From Acidimicrobiaceae bacterium (GTDB taxonomy: Bacteria; Actinomycetota; Acidimicrobiia; Acidimicrobiales; Ilumatobacteraceae), in the NCBI GenBank assembly GCA_003455715.1, contig DMQJ01000370.1:1-5548 (forward strand): a stretch of DNA of 5,548 bases. The letters run 5' to 3'. This document shows, in pieces, positions 1 to 4,895 of this stretch. Within the stretch, counting starts at the first letter, position 1, and every line of letters begins with the position of its first letter. The notes beneath the pieces were generated by a model. That model saw only the letters and a program-made list of their open reading frames with translations. It made no database searches and was not told the origin of the DNA. The position numbers and the translations under genes are program-made.

Positions 1-2
1 GC

Positions 3-107
3 TCGCTCCTCGACGAGCCACCGGCCACCACCGCCGACCTGGCCCGGCGCCTCGGCATCACGGCCACTGCTGCCGCACGGCTGCGGCCGCTTCCTCAGCC
101 GGTCTGA
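3..107 (+). CDS. C-terminal fragment of a probable helix-turn-helix protein (5' end outside window)
   Basis: Only the last 34 residues are visible, ending at the TGA at 105-107. The frame has high G/C at third codon positions. The peptide contains TADLARRLGIT, which resembles the recognition part of a winged-helix or helix-turn-helix DNA-binding domain (Thr, then Asp-Leu-Ala-x-x-Leu-Gly-Ile-Thr). It would be a transcriptional regulator or another protein ending in such a domain; the family cannot be named from so little. Its end overlaps the tail of the convergent thioesterase gene by 13 bp. That overlap is acceptable for convergent genes but means this reading rests on codon bias and one motif. 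Confidence 0.5.
   Translation, partial: SLLDEPPATTADLARRLGITATAAARLRPLPQPV
72..87. terminator. Possible terminator hairpin at the end of the minus-strand operon
   Basis: GCCGCA and TGCGGC form a perfect 6-bp inverted repeat around a 4-nt CGGC loop, 7 nt beyond the thioesterase stop codon on the minus strand. There is no U-tract on either side. It also lies inside the tail of the + strand fragment. U-less hairpins do serve as terminators in actinobacteria, but in GC-rich coding DNA a stem this short can arise by chance. Confidence 0.25.
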
Positions 108-784
108 TCCGATGCAGAACGATCCGTGATGAGACGCTGGAACGTCTCTGGCTTGACGCTGATGAACAGCCCCTCGGCCTCGGCACAGAGCCTGCCATCG
201 GCCGCCACCCGCAACTCGCCTCGGGTGAAGATCTTCCGCCCGTCGATGCGCTCGACATCGCCCCGAAACTCCAGCGCTTGGTGCAGCGGCGTGGGCGAGC
301 GGTAGCTGATGCTGAGGCGGCCGGTCATGCCCGGCGCTCCTGACATGCCCTGGGCGAACCCCAGCACCTCATCGAACGCCGCAGCGATGTAGCCACCGTG
401 CACACAACCGGGGGGACCTTCGTAGGCACCTCCGAAGGTGACCCGCCCCGTCACCTCGGTGCCGTCGTTGGTGAACACCATCGGCGGGGCCAGCGGGTTG
501 AGCGGGCCGACGAGCGGCGAGTGGTCGATGAACAGGTGCTCCTGGTAGTCGCCCATGGAACCCAGCGACGCCTCGGCTGGCTCGTACGGCCGACCATGCG
601 TGTGGTGCTCGAGAATGTCGGCTGCCTGTTGGACGAGCGCTGCGGCGGTGCTGAACGACCCGCTGTCGGCGGTGGACGACGCCAGTTCGTCGATGATGCG
701 TCGGCACGCGTCGGCGAGGGCCAACCGAGTGTCGCCCATCAGGCGATCACCAGCCGACGGGGTATCGACAGAATCCGGGCTCAT
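95..784 (-). CDS. PaaI-type hotdog-fold acyl-CoA thioesterase
   Basis: A 229-residue protein with a 4HBT (hotdog) thioesterase domain at about residues 85-212. The signature is GCVHGGYIAAAFDEVLG at 127-143, with HGG at 129-131 and an acidic pair D138/E139 in the helix that carries the catalytic acid in this fold. It probably hydrolyses an acyl-CoA thioester in the cytoplasm; the substrate cannot be told from sequence. The first 70 or so residues are an Ala-rich helical extension, so the protein is longer than a typical PaaI protein of about 140 residues. The ATG at 784 overlaps the xthA stop as ATGA, which favours this start and translational coupling. A second ATG at 739 (residue 16) has GGTGA 7 nt upstream and is an alternative. 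It is the last gene of the RNase-xthA-thioesterase operon. Confidence 0.87.
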   Translation of the reverse strand: MSPDSVDTPSAGDRLMGDTRLALADACRRIIDELASSTADSGSFSTAAALVQQAADILEHHTHGRPYEPAEASLGSMGDYQEHLFIDHSPLVGPLNPLAPPMVFTNDGTEVTGRVTFGGAYEGPPGCVHGGYIAAAFDEVLGFAQGMSGAPGMTGRLSISYRSPTPLHQALEFRGDVERIDGRKIFTRGELRVAADGRLCAEAEGLFISVKPETFQRLITDRSASDQTG

Positions 785-1551
785 GCCAGGTCGACCAGTA
801 CGGGCGCATGGTCGGACGGCGACTGGCCCTTGCGGGCGTTGCGGTCGATGACACTGAACGTGCAGCGTTCGGCCACCGGAGCCGTGCCGAGCACCAGGTC
901 GATGCGCAAGCCGCGTCCTTGGTGGAAGTCGCCTGCTCGGTAGTCCCACCAGCTGAAGAGCTTGCCCGCCGAGTGATGCTGACGGAACAGATCGACCATT
1001 CCCCAGTCGCACAGGGCGTGGAGTTCGCTGCGCTCGGCGTCGCTGACATGGGTGGCGCCCACGAACTTCGCCGGGTCGTACACGTCGAGATCGGTGGGCG
1101 CAATGTTGAAGTCGCCTGCGACCACCACCTGGTCGCTGGGGTTGTTGAGTGCGGCGACATGCGCGCGCAGTTGGGCCATCCAGCGCAGCTTGTACTGGTA
1201 GTGCTCGTGATCGAGCGACCGACCGTTGGGGACGTAGACGCTGCTCACCCGCACGCCACCGCACAGTGCCGTGATGATGCGCGCCTCCGGGTCGGGTGAG
1301 CCGCGGTCGGCGAAGTTGGGCACGACATCGGCGAGGCCCACCTTCGACAGAATGGCAACGCCGTTCCACTGCCCCTGCCCGTGATGGCAACTCTCGTAGC
1401 CCAGCGCTGCGAACGTGAGCGCAGGGAAGGCATCGTCGGCCAGCTTGGTTTCCTGCATGCAGAGCACGTCGGGCTGCACATCGGCAAGCCACTCCTCTAC
1501 GCGCGGCAAGCGGGCCTTCAGGGAGTTCACATTCCAGGTGGCGATACGCAC
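781..1551 (-). CDS. xthA: Exodeoxyribonuclease III (AP endonuclease, EEP superfamily)
   Basis: A 256-residue protein, close to the usual length of exonuclease III. It removes nucleotides from the 3' ends of duplex DNA and cuts at abasic sites in base excision repair, using Mg2+. The catalytic set is in order: N7 in IATWNVNSLKARLP, E34 in MQETK, Y106, D147 and N149 in GDFNIAPTD, W201 in FSWWDY, D218 in RIDLVL, and the terminal D247-H248 in SDHAP. The start is the GTG at 1551, which gives the family's standard N-terminus; the reading frame stays open far upstream but there it only shadows the preceding gene. No clear Shine-Dalgarno is visible, so translation probably depends on the upstream gene, which ends 17 nt before. 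The stop overlaps the thioesterase start. All key residues are present, so the enzyme should be active. Confidence 0.96.
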   Translation of the reverse strand: MRIATWNVNSLKARLPRVEEWLADVQPDVLCMQETKLADDAFPALTFAALGYESCHHGQGQWNGVAILSKVGLADVVPNFADRGSPDPEARIITALCGGVRVSSVYVPNGRSLDHEHYQYKLRWMAQLRAHVAALNNPSDQVVVAGDFNIAPTDLDVYDPAKFVGATHVSDAERSELHALCDWGMVDLFRQHHSAGKLFSWWDYRAGDFHQGRGLRIDLVLGTAPVAERCTFSVIDRNARKGQSPSDHAPVLVDLA

Positions 1552-1568
1552 AACTCGACCGTACCCAC

Positions 1569-2984
1569 TCAACTCGTCGCGCGGCGACGCCCGGCGGTGG
1601 ATGCTGCGGCGGCGACCTTCGTCGCCGCCGCTTTCTTGGCTGGCGCGGCCTTCTTGGCTGGCGCGGCCTTCTTGGCTGGAGCAGCCTTCTTCGGCTGGGC
1701 TGCTTCCTTCACGGGGGCCGCCAGTTTCGCGGCAGACGCCTTCTTGACCGGGGCAGCTTCCTTCGCTGCGGGCGCCTTCTTCGACGCGGGCGCCTTCTTC
1801 ACCGGGGCGGCTTCCTTCGCCGCGGTCGCCTTCTTTGCCGCAGGGGCCTTCTTCACAGAGGCCGCCTGCTGTGCGGCGGGCGCTTCCTTCGCCGGAGCAG
1901 GTTCCTTCGCCGGAGCAGGTTCCTTCGCCGGTGAAGCCTTCTTGGCCGGAGCAGCCTTCTTGGGCGCGCGCGCCTTGTTGACAGGTGCCGGCGCGACCGC
2001 GGTGCCCATACCTGGAATCGCGAGGTCGATGCTTCGCTTCGCAGCGACGAACGACTCCACCACCAAAGTGATCGACTCGCCGACCTTCATGAACTCGCGA
2101 GCACTCCGCGGCGCCGGATCGGCCATCAGCCGCAGGGGCACGTAGCCCACCACATCGCCGATGGTGACGTAGGCGCCGTGCGACGAGTAGTGGTCGACCA
2201 CGGCGTTCACGCTCGATCCCACCGGATGGTGCTCGACGAAGGTGAGGAAGGTCATCAGGTCGTTGACTGGAGCGGGGCGATGGCCCCCGCGATCGGATTG
2301 CGGCGCCGAAACGGCCTTCGACGTGGTTTCCGCACGCTCCGACGATGCGGGTGCCTGTGCTTTGCGGCCCCGACCGCGGCCAGCAGAAGGCAGCACGGCA
2401 CCAGGAGGCGGTGCCGTGGGCACGGGCATGGGCTGCGAGGCATCGGGGCTGCCGACACGCACCGTGGCGTCGCTCGCCGACGACGGCTTGCCACCTCGCC
2501 CCTTGCGCTTGGCTTCGGCCTGCGACTTGCGGCTCAGCGGCCCGCGTACGGGGAGGCGGTTGACGAACACCCAGCCGACGTGCGGCACGGGCTTGCCTCC
2601 CACCAGCCGTCCCTCGTCGAACAGCCAGTCGTACTGGCCGTGAAACTCCTGGTAGCTGTCGTTGGACAGAATGGTGGCGTTCACCTTGTGGGCGATGCTG
2701 AGCACGAAGGCATCGCCGCGGCCAATGGCACCTGCGGGCGGAGCCACAATTTCGTTGTTGCTCACCGCGGCGTCGAAGGCCGCCACTTCCTTTGAATCGA
2801 TGCGATGCCCGAAGGTGGCGTCGACGACGATGGTGATGAGCGCATGGGGGTTCTCGGCCCGGTAGGCAGCGACCGCATCGTTCAGTTGGTGGAGGCTGGG
2901 CATCGACCGGCCCTCGGTGGCCAGGTTCGAGCCGTCGACCACCACGTGGTGCACGGCCTGCGCCGCGTTCGTGTGGGAGGGCAT
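1569..2984 (-). CDS. NYN/Zc3h12a-type (PIN-like) ribonuclease fused to an S1 RNA-binding domain and an AKKAP-rich tail
   Basis: A 471-residue three-part protein. Residues 12-145 resemble NYN/Zc3h12a-like PIN-fold RNases: VVVDGSN (D17, N20), VVDATFG (D55), GRGDAFVLS (D91) and ILSNDSYQEF (N108, D109) match the metal-binding acidic positions, so it probably cleaves RNA endonucleolytically. Residues 150-240 are a basic, Pro/Ser-rich linker. Residues 253-326 look like an S1-type OB fold (PVGSSVNAVVDHYSSHGAYVT, then GYVPL and a final strand SIDLAIPGM). Residues 335-455 are repeated AKKAAP, AKEPAP and VKKAP units like histone H1, ending in RRRATS; such tails usually bind nucleic acid non-specifically. 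There is no signal peptide or membrane segment. The ATG at 2984 gives a short N-terminus before the first strand; no Shine-Dalgarno is seen, but a TAGGCT hexamer 9 nt upstream suggests a very short leader. It is the first gene of the operon. The RNA target is unknown. Confidence 0.88.
   Translation of the reverse strand: MPSHTNAAQAVHHVVVDGSNLATEGRSMPSLHQLNDAVAAYRAENPHALITIVVDATFGHRIDSKEVAAFDAAVSNNEIVAPPAGAIGRGDAFVLSIAHKVNATILSNDSYQEFHGQYDWLFDEGRLVGGKPVPHVGWVFVNRLPVRGPLSRKSQAEAKRKGRGGKPSSASDATVRVGSPDASQPMPVPTAPPPGAVLPSAGRGRGRKAQAPASSERAETTSKAVSAPQSDRGGHRPAPVNDLMTFLTFVEHHPVGSSVNAVVDHYSSHGAYVTIGDVVGYVPLRLMADPAPRSAREFMKVGESITLVVESFVAAKRSIDLAIPGMGTAVAPAPVNKARAPKKAAPAKKASPAKEPAPAKEPAPAKEAPAAQQAASVKKAPAAKKATAAKEAAPVKKAPASKKAPAAKEAAPVKKASAAKLAAPVKEAAQPKKAAPAKKAAPAKKAAPAKKAAATKVAAAASTAGRRRATS
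1617..1980 (-). repeat. Imperfect tandem repeats encoding the Ala/Lys/Pro tail
   Basis: The region encodes the C-terminal tail of the RNase-S1 protein. The clearest DNA repeats are three 18-bp units at 1633-1686 (TTCTTGGCTGGCGCGGCC, the third with two changes) and two identical 18-bp units at 1884-1919 (TTCCTTCGCCGGAGCAGG). The remaining units are degenerate six-residue blocks of the type AKKAAP, AKEPAP and VKKAP. The identical copies look like recent slippage or duplication, so tail length may differ between strains. Confidence 0.85.
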
Positions 2985-2993
2985 AACGCGCCC

Positions 2994-2999
2994 AGCCTA
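2994..2999 (-). promoter_or_regulatory. Candidate -10 element for the RNase-S1/xthA/thioesterase operon
   Basis: Read on the minus strand the hexamer is TAGGCT, fitting the actinobacterial TANNNT pattern. Nine nt separate it from the ATG at 2984, so transcription would begin at or just before the start codon, which fits the absence of a Shine-Dalgarno. No convincing -35 is seen. It shares two bases with the opposite-facing hexamer. Confidence 0.33.
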
Positions 3000-3003
3000 C
3001 GAT
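2998..3003 (+). promoter_or_regulatory. Candidate -10 element for the HAD phosphatase gene (leaderless)
   Basis: TACGAT fits TANNNT and is followed by exactly 6 nt and then the GTG at 3010. This is the layout of leaderless actinobacterial genes, where the start codon is the transcription start. No Shine-Dalgarno precedes the GTG and no good -35 is visible. Confidence 0.4.
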
Positions 3004-3009
3004 GCCGCG

Positions 3010-3675
3010 GTGCCCAATCCCCCGACCGACACCGCTCCGGGCCATGCGCCCATCACCGCCGTCCTCTGGGACTTCGGCGGGGTCATCCTGTCCAGCCCGT
3101 TCGAAGCGTTCAGCCGCTACGAGCAGGAGCACGGCCTGCCCACCGACTTCATCCGCACGGTCAACGCCACCAATCCGCACCACAACGCGTGGGCGCACCT
3201 CGAGCGCAGCGACATCACGCCCGAGGAGTTCGACGAGGAGTTCGCCCTCGAGAGCGAGGAGTTGGGCCACCGCGTGCACGGACGCGATGTGCTCGCCTTG
3301 CTGTCCGGCTACGTGCGGCCCGACATGGTCGACCTACTCGACCGTGTGAAGGCTGCCGGCTATCAGGTGGCGTGCCTCACCAACAACATCAGCGGCGAGC
3401 ACGCCTCCGATGAGCGCTCGGCCACCATTGCGGCCATCATGGCCCGCTTCGACGTGGTGGTGGAGAGCAGCAAGGTGGGCGTGCGCAAGCCCGAGCCGCG
3501 GTTCTACGAGATTGCCTGCGAGTTGCTTGGCGTCTCGCCGGGCGAGTGCGTGTTCCTCGACGACCTCGGCATCAACCTCAAGCCAGCCGCGGCGATGGGC
3601 ATGCGCACCATCAAGGTGCTCACCGCCGAGCAGGCCATCGCCGACCTGGAGGCGCTGCTCGGGCTCACGGGCTGA
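3010..3675 (+). CDS. HAD superfamily phosphatase (HAD-IA, epoxide-hydrolase-N-terminal/YihX-like)
   Basis: A 221-residue protein with the four HAD motifs: D21 in LWDFGGV (motif I nucleophile), T124 in CLTNN (motif II), K160 in GVRKPEPRFYE (motif III) and D184-D185 in FLDDLGINLKPA (motif IV). Residues 30-115 are an alpha-helical cap of the C1 type. It probably dephosphorylates a small metabolite in the cytoplasm; the substrate is unknown. The second Asp of the usual DxD in motif I is Gly (DFGG), as in YihX, which has DxG there and is an active phosphatase, so this is not a sign of decay. The frame stays open upstream to 2917 inside the divergent gene. The GTG at 3010 is preferred because it follows a TACGAT hexamer by 6 nt and avoids that overlap. 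The gene is monocistronic and ends in a strong hairpin. Confidence 0.88.
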   Translation: MPNPPTDTAPGHAPITAVLWDFGGVILSSPFEAFSRYEQEHGLPTDFIRTVNATNPHHNAWAHLERSDITPEEFDEEFALESEELGHRVHGRDVLALLSGYVRPDMVDLLDRVKAAGYQVACLTNNISGEHASDERSATIAAIMARFDVVVESSKVGVRKPEPRFYEIACELLGVSPGECVFLDDLGINLKPAAAMGMRTIKVLTAEQAIADLEALLGLTG

Positions 3676-3684
3676 CCGACGCGA

Positions 3685-3720
3685 CGAAGGGGCGCCGGCT
3701 CTTGCGCCGGCGCCCCTTCG
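3685..3720. terminator. Bidirectional hairpin terminator between convergent genes
   Basis: A perfect 15-bp inverted repeat (CGAAGGGGCGCCGGC at 3685-3699 and its complement at 3706-3720) encloses the 6-nt loop TCTTGC. It begins 9 nt after the HAD stop and ends 11 nt before the stop of the convergent acidic-protein gene. It has no U-tract on either strand. Its position and perfect pairing make a two-way terminator very likely. Confidence 0.85.
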
Positions 3721-3731
3721 TGGTGGCGAAC

Positions 3732-4223
3732 TCACCAATCGCTGCTGGTGTCGTAGCTGCTGGTGTCGTAGCTGCTCGTGTCGTAGCTGCTGGTGTCGTA
3801 GCTGGAACCGGTGTCCCAGGTGGTGACGGTGGTGGTCTGATCCATGGTGCTCCACACCTGGTTCGAGGCGTCCCACGAGTCGTCGGCGATCGAGAACGCT
3901 TCGATCGACATCGTGTTGAGCTCGTAGGCGCCCATCGTGTCGCCTTCCAACCACAGCTCGGTGGAGGCGTTGTACAGCGCCCAGCCAGCGTCGTCGGCCA
4001 TGTTGTAGTCGACCATGTGGTCCTGGCTCACCTCGGCCACGTACCCCCAGTCGGTGGAGTCGTAGCTGTAGCTGTCGACCTGCGTCCAGCTCGGGTCGAC
4101 TGCCGGAGCCTCGGCGCTCCACGACGTGTCGTAGGTGGGCTCGGTGTAGGTGGTGGTGGCGTAGCTGGTGTCGTAGCTGCTGTCGTAGCCGGTGTCGTAG
4201 CTGGTGTCGGTGTAGTCGCTCAT
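3732..4223 (-). CDS. Low-complexity polyanionic Tyr/Trp/Ser/Thr/Asp-rich protein with SSYDT repeats, function unknown
   Basis: A 163-residue protein I do not recognise. By hand count it has 25 Asp, 7 Glu, 17 Tyr and 9 Trp, a single His, and no Lys, Arg or Cys, so its net charge is about -32. Residues 3-25 consist of YDTS-like units (SYDTGYDSSYDTSY at 8-21). Residues 60-135 are less repetitive, with DHMVDYNMADDAGWALYN and a similar SIADDSWDASNQVW, and may form a small fold. Residues 140-159 are four exact SSYDT copies, then SSDW at the C-terminus. There is no signal peptide or membrane segment. The ATG at 4223 has a strong GGAGGA 7 nt upstream; an upstream ATG at 4328 would add unrelated sequence and is not used. 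It lies 165 bp downstream of the membrane-protein gene and ends at a bidirectional terminator. It may be intrinsically disordered, metal-binding or self-assembling; these are inferences. Confidence 0.87.
   Translation of the reverse strand: MSDYTDTSYDTGYDSSYDTSYATTTYTEPTYDTSWSAEAPAVDPSWTQVDSYSYDSTDWGYVAEVSQDHMVDYNMADDAGWALYNASTELWLEGDTMGAYELNTMSIEAFSIADDSWDASNQVWSTMDQTTTVTTWDTGSSYDTSSYDTSSYDTSSYDTSSDW
3741..3800 (-). repeat. Four 15-bp tandem repeats encoding SSYDT
   Basis: Four head-to-tail copies of GCTGCTGGTGTCGTA (+ strand) lie at 3741-3755, 3756-3770, 3771-3785 and 3786-3800. The third copy has one change (G to C at 3777) that is synonymous in the peptide. The unit is a multiple of three, so gain or loss of copies would keep the frame. 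Confidence 0.95.
4158..4211 (-). repeat. Degenerate 12-bp repeats encoding YDTS-type units
   Basis: On the + strand variants of TAGCTGGTGTCG recur head to tail through the region coding for residues 5-21 (YDTS, YDTG, YDSS, YDTS units). The copies are less uniform than the 15-bp array at the other end of the gene, but the same Tyr-Asp-Thr/Ser-Ser theme appears, so both ends probably grew by short in-frame duplications. Confidence 0.7.
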
Positions 4224-4230
4224 CGTGGGT

Positions 4231-4236
4231 TCCTCC
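4231..4236 (-). promoter_or_regulatory. Strong Shine-Dalgarno of the acidic protein gene
   Basis: The minus strand reads GGAGGA, then ACCCACG (7 nt), then the ATG at 4223. This is the only near-consensus ribosome binding site in the window and decides the start. It suggests efficient independent translation. Confidence 0.85.
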
Positions 4237-4245
4237 GTGGTGTGG

Positions 4246-4259
4246 CCCGCTTCTGCGGG
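4246..4259 (-). other. Small hairpin in the leader of the acidic protein gene
   Basis: On the minus strand CCCGC and GCGGG pair around the 4-nt loop AGAA, ending 9 nt before the Shine-Dalgarno. It does not cover the ribosome binding site. It might stabilise the leader or be chance in GC-rich DNA. Confidence 0.3.
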
Positions 4260-4286
4260 GTGTGTGCTCCTACCGATGCACCCCAC

Positions 4287-4320
4287 CCCGCTCGAGTTCC
4301 ACGACAGCGGGATTTCTTTT
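4287..4320 (+). terminator. Possible + strand terminator with T-rich tail, antisense to the acidic gene leader
   Basis: CCCGCT (4287-4292) and AGCGGG (4306-4311) form a 6-bp stem with a 13-nt loop, followed on the + strand by ATTTCTTTT. This has the form of an intrinsic terminator, yet the only + strand gene to its left is the HAD gene, which already has its own hairpin. It could stop antisense or read-through transcripts. On the minus strand the same tract reads AAAAGAAAT and may instead be an A-rich upstream promoter element. Confidence 0.3.
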
Positions 4321-4352
4321 CCGGCCACCGAGCAGCGTCCCGGTGTCGTGTG

Positions 4353-4377
4353 AAACCAGCGGCCCGCTGCGGGTTTT
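4353..4377 (-). terminator. Weak candidate terminator after the kgd-membrane protein operon
   Basis: It starts 12 nt past the stop of the membrane-protein gene. The minus strand has CAGCG and CGCTG pairing around GGC, flanked by AAAAC before and GTTT after, which can extend the stem past a CCG bulge. The tail is only three U. It could partly separate the kgd operon from the acidic gene. The rest of the 165-bp gap shows no further gene. Confidence 0.3.
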
Positions 4378-4388
4378 GCGCGACACGG

Positions 4389-4895
4389 CTACGAGGCGCC
4401 AGCCTCGAACAGCAAGCTCCACACGATGGCAAGGCGACGCTTGCGGCGGAACCAGGCAGGCTCGGTGGGTAGCTCATCGACCCCCGCTGGCAGCAGCCCG
4501 CGTAGCGCAGCGATGAACGGCTCGGTCTGCCGGGTGACCGCGAACCGCATCGGCCGTTCGGTCGCCGACCGCAACGTGGCCACAGGAGCGCCCCAGCGCG
4601 CGGGCCGGAAGGAAGTGACGTCGGCCAGTGCGATGGGCCGACGGCGGTAGGCCTCCACGACCGCACCATCGCAGCGAGCCGCACCGGTTGGCAGATACCG
4701 GGCCACCAACACGATCACCGGCGGCAGGAACGCCCAGAGCGCCGCCACCCAATGACCGTGGAACAGCGCTACCCAGGCGCCGACGACAATGAGCCCGAAG
4801 AAGGCGCCAGCCGACACCATGCAGCCGATCTCCATCCTGCGCTGCGCGGCGGTGGGCCACTTGCCGAACGACGCCACCACCTCTGTCGGGTTCAC
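4389..4895 (-). CDS. Small membrane protein with two transmembrane helices and a possible bacterial PH-like cytoplasmic domain
   Basis: A 168-residue protein. Residues 22-45 (IGCMVSAGAFFGLIVVGAWV core) and 49-67 (WVAALWAFLPPVIVLVARYL) are hydrophobic helices joined by a short FHGHW turn. Arg/Lys flanks at 12-20 and 66 put both ends in the cytoplasm. Residues 75-137 contain short alternating strands and a closing helix (ITEPFIAALRGLL-like, residues 124-135), resembling the bacterial PH-type domains often attached to two-helix anchors; this is fold-level resemblance only. A basic cluster RRKRR at 150-154 precedes a short hydrophobic end. The GTG at 4895 overlaps the kgd stop as GTGA, indicating translational coupling; ATG codons at residues 21 and 26 are possible later starts but would cut into the first helix. 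The function is unknown. Confidence 0.8.
   Translation of the reverse strand: MNPTEVVASFGKWPTAAQRRMEIGCMVSAGAFFGLIVVGAWVALFHGHWVAALWAFLPPVIVLVARYLPTGAARCDGAVVEAYRRRPIALADVTSFRPARWGAPVATLRSATERPMRFAVTRQTEPFIAALRGLLPAGVDELPTEPAWFRRKRRLAIVWSLLFEAGAS

Noticed and set aside
785..1492. Upstream extension of the thioesterase frame
   Set aside because: It covers xthA in another frame and is Arg/Ala-rich shadow sequence. The ATGA overlap at 784 gives the natural start.
1381..2145. + strand open frame with FLAGAA-type hydrophobic repeats that looks like a membrane protein
   Set aside because: It is the antisense of the AKKAP tail; the repeats follow from the Lys/Ala codons of the real minus-strand gene, which has recognisable domains.
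2917..3009. Upstream ATG at 2917 as start of the HAD gene
   Set aside because: It would overlap the start of the divergent RNase gene by 68 bp, and the added residues do not resemble a HAD N-terminus.
3070..3084. HAD motif I with Gly instead of the second Asp as a sign of a dead enzyme
   Set aside because: DxG motif I occurs in active HAD-IA phosphatases such as YihX, and the other three motifs are intact.
1552..3279. Long N-terminal extension of the exonuclease III frame
   Set aside because: The extension lies out of frame over the RNase-S1 gene. The conserved N-terminus of exonuclease III begins at the GTG at 1551.
3741..3800. Tandem repeats as a possible CRISPR or recombination array
   Set aside because: Units are 15 bp, contiguous, without spacers, and in frame with a coding sequence.
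4224..4328. N-terminal extension of the acidic protein from an ATG at 4328
   Set aside because: It has no Shine-Dalgarno and contains Lys and Arg unlike the rest, while the ATG at 4223 has GGAGGA at ideal spacing.
3546..4472. Long + strand frame crossing the HAD end and the acidic gene
   Set aside because: It spans a strong terminator palindrome and is Val/Gly/Arg-rich sequence antisense to the YSDT repeats, with no domain-like features.
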